A DNA stretch of 7,920 bases from Caldilineaceae bacterium (GTDB taxonomy: Bacteria > Chloroflexota > Anaerolineae > Caldilineales > Caldilineaceae). Under the pieces are notes generated by a model, which was given only the letters and a program-made list of their open reading frames with translations, was not told the origin of the DNA and did no database searches. Of this stretch, positions 5,274 through 7,920 are shown piece by piece. Within the stretch, counting starts at the first letter, position 1. The number at the start of each line of letters is the position of its first letter. The DNA is taken from positions 1-7,920 of the forward strand of contig JAPKMV010000136.1 in assembly GCA_026645635.1 (NCBI GenBank). Reading direction: 5' to 3'. The position numbers were made by a program, and so were the translations under genes.

Positions 5274-7920
5274 TTCCCCTCTCCCCGCAGTTGCAGCCAC
5301 AGCAGCGGCAGCAGCATCGGCACAAAGACGACCACCGTGGCGGCCCAGACGCTGACGTTTTCGCTGAGCCAGGCGCCACCGGGGAAAAACCCAAGCCCGT
5401 AGAGCAGATACCCCGCCAACCCGAAGATCGCCGCCCACAGCAGGTTGTGGACGAGGGCGACGCGCGGCAGCACACGCACCTGCACAATCAAAAAGAGCGA
5501 AAGCGTGACGAGAATCGTGGAGAGCGCGATGAGCAGCGTTGCCACCGTCGTGCGGTCGCGTGGGGCGGCGAGCGCCGCTGCGCTTGCGTCTGCGCTTTCG
5601 GCTGGCTGCAGCGCAGCCGGCGGCGGGGCGACGCTCAACGCGAGTGGCTCGCCGCTGGTGGCCGCGCCGGCCGTCGCCGCCACGCGCAGCACGCCGCCGC
5701 GCTCCAGCACAATGTCGCGCGCGGCAACGCCGCCCTGGCTGAGCGCCGGTTCCACAGCCAACGCCAACTCCTCGCCGTCGAACTGCAGGCGGAAGGTCAC
5801 TGCGGCGCCGTCGGGGATGGTGTTGCCGTTCATGTCCAGGATGGGGCCGGCGACAATGCGCACCGTGTCCCCGCTGCTCAGAGCCGCGTCGCCATCCTGT
5901 CCACCGGCGCCGCCGTTCTGCGCCAGGATCGCGCCGCTGGCATCCTGCGCCTGCAAGGGGATCGTGCGGCTGGCATCCGGCGACAGCCGTTCTGCCAGGT
6001 TGGCGAAGCGGGTGCCGGGCACGCTCACGGGCGGCGCGCCGCTGGCCGTGTAGCTGCGGAAGAGCGCGCGCACCGAACTTTCCAGAAACGGGTCGATCTT
6101 GCTGTAGACGCCGAAATAGGTGGTCAGCCGGCTCATCTCCGTGGCGTCGAGGAAGTAGGGCGCGTTGAGCGCCAGCACGACCAGCCGCTGGTCGCCCAAC
6201 TCATCGCCATACTCGCGCAGAAAGCGGCTGACCGCGTTGCTGTTGGGCGCGCGCAGCGGCGCCACGTCGAGCATGGCAAAGATCACCCAGTCGGCGGTTT
6301 CAATCAATTCGGCCGTCTTCTCATTCTTGTCCTGAGCCGGTTGCGCACCAAAGGGCAGGTCCAGGTCGGGCGCCAGGTTGGCCAGCGCCAGGATCGAGGT
6401 GATGGTGCGCGCCACGTCGATGACCGGGGGCGTTGCGGCCGATGTCGGCGTGGGCAGGAGGCCGGTCGGTGTGAGGGTCGTCGTCGCCGTGGCAGTCACC
6501 GTTGTGCTCGGCGCTGCGGCCTGCCGGCTGTCCAGAAATTGCGTCAGGTCGGCGAAGGTGAGGCTGACCACCAGTTCCGGGTCGATCTGACCGGTCGCCT
6601 CCGAGCCGTAGAGCCGCTTGATCGTGTCGGCGATCTCGTCGGGGCCGATGGCGGTTTCCGCCGTGCAGGTGGCGCATTCGCGCAGCAGCCGGCTGTCCGA
6701 GATGATGAGGATGCGGTCGTCGGCGCGGAAGGCCGGAGGAAGCGGGTCGGTCTGCAGCGCGGGATCCGGGTAGAGGATGGTGACAGCGCTGCGTGCGACC
6801 TGGCCCATGAGCATCTCGGCGCTGGTGCGCGGCTCACCGGCGAGCACGGCCAGGTCGCCGTCGTTCACCATCACGTTGGAGAGCGGCGCCAGTTGCGCGC
6901 CACTCTGCGTCGGGTTCAGGATCGCACGGTGCAGCCCCAACTTGAGCCGCAAAATGCGCCGCACGGATGCGTCCACCTGACTGGCGAAGTCGGCGTCGTT
7001 GTTGTAGCGATCCTGAAAGAAGCCGATCGTCTCTTTGACATTGGCTTTCTGCGTATCCCAGCGGCCATCGAGACTGAAATCGTCCAGGAAGAGCAGGTCG
7101 TTGCCGGCGAGGAATGCATCCAGCGCCACGCGGCGGTTGTAGAAGTCGGGCGCGCTGTCGCCGTAGAAGCGGCGGATCGCCGGCGCGCCCAGCGAGTTGG
7201 AGACGATCACCCCGCCCTGGTCGCGCCAGGTGCTGAAGCCTTCCTGCTGCAAGATCGCACGCAGCTCCGGCGCCAGGCCCAGGGGCAGCACGCGACCGGC
7301 GCCTTGCAGCCCGCTGTAGCGCATGTGGCTGGTCATCAGCATGTCGGTGGCGCCGGGGTCGCCGTTCGTCACGACGATGGAGGAGGGCTGGCGCGTCACG
7401 CCGACGAAGGGCGGCAGGGCGATTCGCCGCATTTCCGCCTGGCTGCGTTGGATGGTGGCGACCTCTTCTTCCGGCAGACGGTCGGTGTTGCCCTGACCGG
7501 GAAAATGTCCGGCCACCGTGGCGACGCGACCGTCGCTGCCCGTGTGGACGCCGGTGATGTAGGCGCGGCCCAGGCGACCGACCCAGTACGGGTCGCCGCC
7601 GAAAGAGTCAAGAGCCAGGCTGCCGACGGCGTCGATATTGGGCTGATCGAACACGTCGAGGTTGGGGCCGAGGAGGACATTGAAGCCGACAGCGCTCAAT
7701 TCGCGGCCGACCACCGCGCCCACCTGGGTGGTCAATTCCGGGTTCCAGGCGGCGCCCAGCGCCATCTGCGAAGGAAGCGGCGTGAAGCCGCGACGCAGCG
7801 CGGTCGCGGGGAGGTCGTCGCCGCCCTGCTGCACGGCCACCAGCAGCGGCAGGTTGCTGGGCGGTACGCCGGTGACGTCGGGCAAGTAGGTGAAGTCGCG
7901 CGGCGGCCACGGCGCAATGG
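5270..7920 (-). CDS. Degenerate GH3-family-like protein, membrane-anchored (5' partial)
   Basis: Related to beta-N-acetylhexosaminidase-type GH3 enzymes. Residues are numbered from the TTG at 7885; the frame continues to the window edge (reading IAPWPPRDFTY), so the N-terminus is missing. The TIM-barrel part (about 1-325) shows LPLLVAVQQGG, FTPLPSQMALGA, GPNLDVF, GHFPGQG and SH (186-187). The second, Rossmann-like part (about 355-625) ends in LVVLALNAPYFLD and PPVSVPG. It is interrupted at about 454-487 by a Thr/Pro/Ala-rich linker and contains a CATC pair (C404, C407). An Ig-like beta domain (about 668-755, DMNGNTIPDG) follows, then three membrane helices (779-802, 808-835, 843-866). Active-site motifs deviate: the usual DQEGG is QQGG, KHFPGHG is GHFPGQG, and the SD nucleophile motif is SN (N230). 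It probably acts outside the cell while anchored at its C-terminus, either with altered chemistry or as a non-catalytic glycan-binding protein. Fold is confident; activity is doubtful. Confidence 0.82.
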   Translation of the reverse strand, partial: IAPWPPRDFTYLPDVTGVPPSNLPLLVAVQQGGDDLPATALRRGFTPLPSQMALGAAWNPELTTQVGAVVGRELSAVGFNVLLGPNLDVFDQPNIDAVGSLALDSFGGDPYWVGRLGRAYITGVHTGSDGRVATVAGHFPGQGNTDRLPEEEVATIQRSQAEMRRIALPPFVGVTRQPSSIVVTNGDPGATDMLMTSHMRYSGLQGAGRVLPLGLAPELRAILQQEGFSTWRDQGGVIVSNSLGAPAIRRFYGDSAPDFYNRRVALDAFLAGNDLLFLDDFSLDGRWDTQKANVKETIGFFQDRYNNDADFASQVDASVRRILRLKLGLHRAILNPTQSGAQLAPLSNVMVNDGDLAVLAGEPRTSAEMLMGQVARSAVTILYPDPALQTDPLPPAFRADDRILIISDSRLLRECATCTAETAIGPDEIADTIKRLYGSEATGQIDPELVVSLTFADLTQFLDSRQAAAPSTTVTATATTTLTPTGLLPTPTSAATPPVIDVARTITSILALANLAPDLDLPFGAQPAQDKNEKTAELIETADWVIFAMLDVAPLRAPNSNAVSRFLREYGDELGDQRLVVLALNAPYFLDATEMSRLTTYFGVYSKIDPFLESSVRALFRSYTASGAPPVSVPGTRFANLAERLSPDASRTIPLQAQDASGAILAQNGGAGGQDGDAALSSGDTVRIVAGPILDMNGNTIPDGAAVTFRLQFDGEELALAVEPALSQGGVAARDIVLERGGVLRVAATAGAATSGEPLALSVAPPPAALQPAESADASAAALAAPRDRTTVATLLIALSTILVTLSLFLIVQVRVLPRVALVHNLLWAAIFGLAGYLLYGLGFFPGGAWLSENVSVWAATVVVFVPMLLPLLWLQLRGEGK

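Noticed and set aside
7883..7885. TTG at 7885 as the true start of the GH3-like gene
   Set aside because: The frame continues to the edge and the early part of a GH3 barrel is still missing at this point.

Overview
The window looks like chromosomal DNA from a GC-rich bacterium. My best guess is a Chloroflexota of the Anaerolineae/Caldilineae type. This rests on remembered resemblance of the polymerase/ligase-like gene and of the divergent, membrane-anchored GH3-like protein to proteins of that phylum, and on short tandem repeats with 7-8 bp units between genes. It is inference; no marker gene is present. There are no tRNA, rRNA, CRISPR, transposase or phage genes.

Layout: (1) 3-2054, + strand, is the 3' part of a multi-spanning membrane protein of the O-antigen ligase/polymerase (Wzy_C) family with an unusual N-terminal extracytoplasmic domain. 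The frame is open to the left window edge, so its true start is outside. (2) 2055-2339 is a 285-bp intergenic region with a perfect 20-bp inverted repeat, a 19-bp operator-like palindrome, a possible sigma70 promoter and a 5'-UTR stem-loop. (3) 2340-3755 is a type I-beta glutamine synthetase (471 aa). (4) 3756-3872 is a spacer built mostly from two opposed arrays of a TC-AATTG-type heptamer that can fold into a long hairpin. (5) 3873-5219 is a second glutamine synthetase, of the I-alpha type (448 aa). (6) 5220-5269 is a short convergent spacer with an octamer repeat that runs into the stop codon of the next gene. (7) 5270 to the right edge, - strand, is a GH3-like protein with a degenerate active site, a Thr/Pro-rich insertion, an Ig-like domain and three C-terminal membrane helices; its N-terminus is outside the window.

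How the genes relate: the two glutamine synthetases form a nitrogen-assimilation pair (glutamate + ammonia + ATP to glutamine) combining the two bacterial GSI subclasses, which are normally controlled in different ways. The I-beta copy has Phe where the adenylylated Tyr would be. The flanking membrane and GH3-like genes belong to cell-surface glycan work and show no obvious functional link to the pair.

The points most worth following are the Tyr-to-Phe change, the mixed GSI-beta/GSI-alpha pair separated by inverted heptamer arrays, the loss of the nucleophile-type Asp in the GH3 protein, and a frame-sensitive heptamer tract inside the polymerase/ligase gene. I found no clearly novel multi-gene system.
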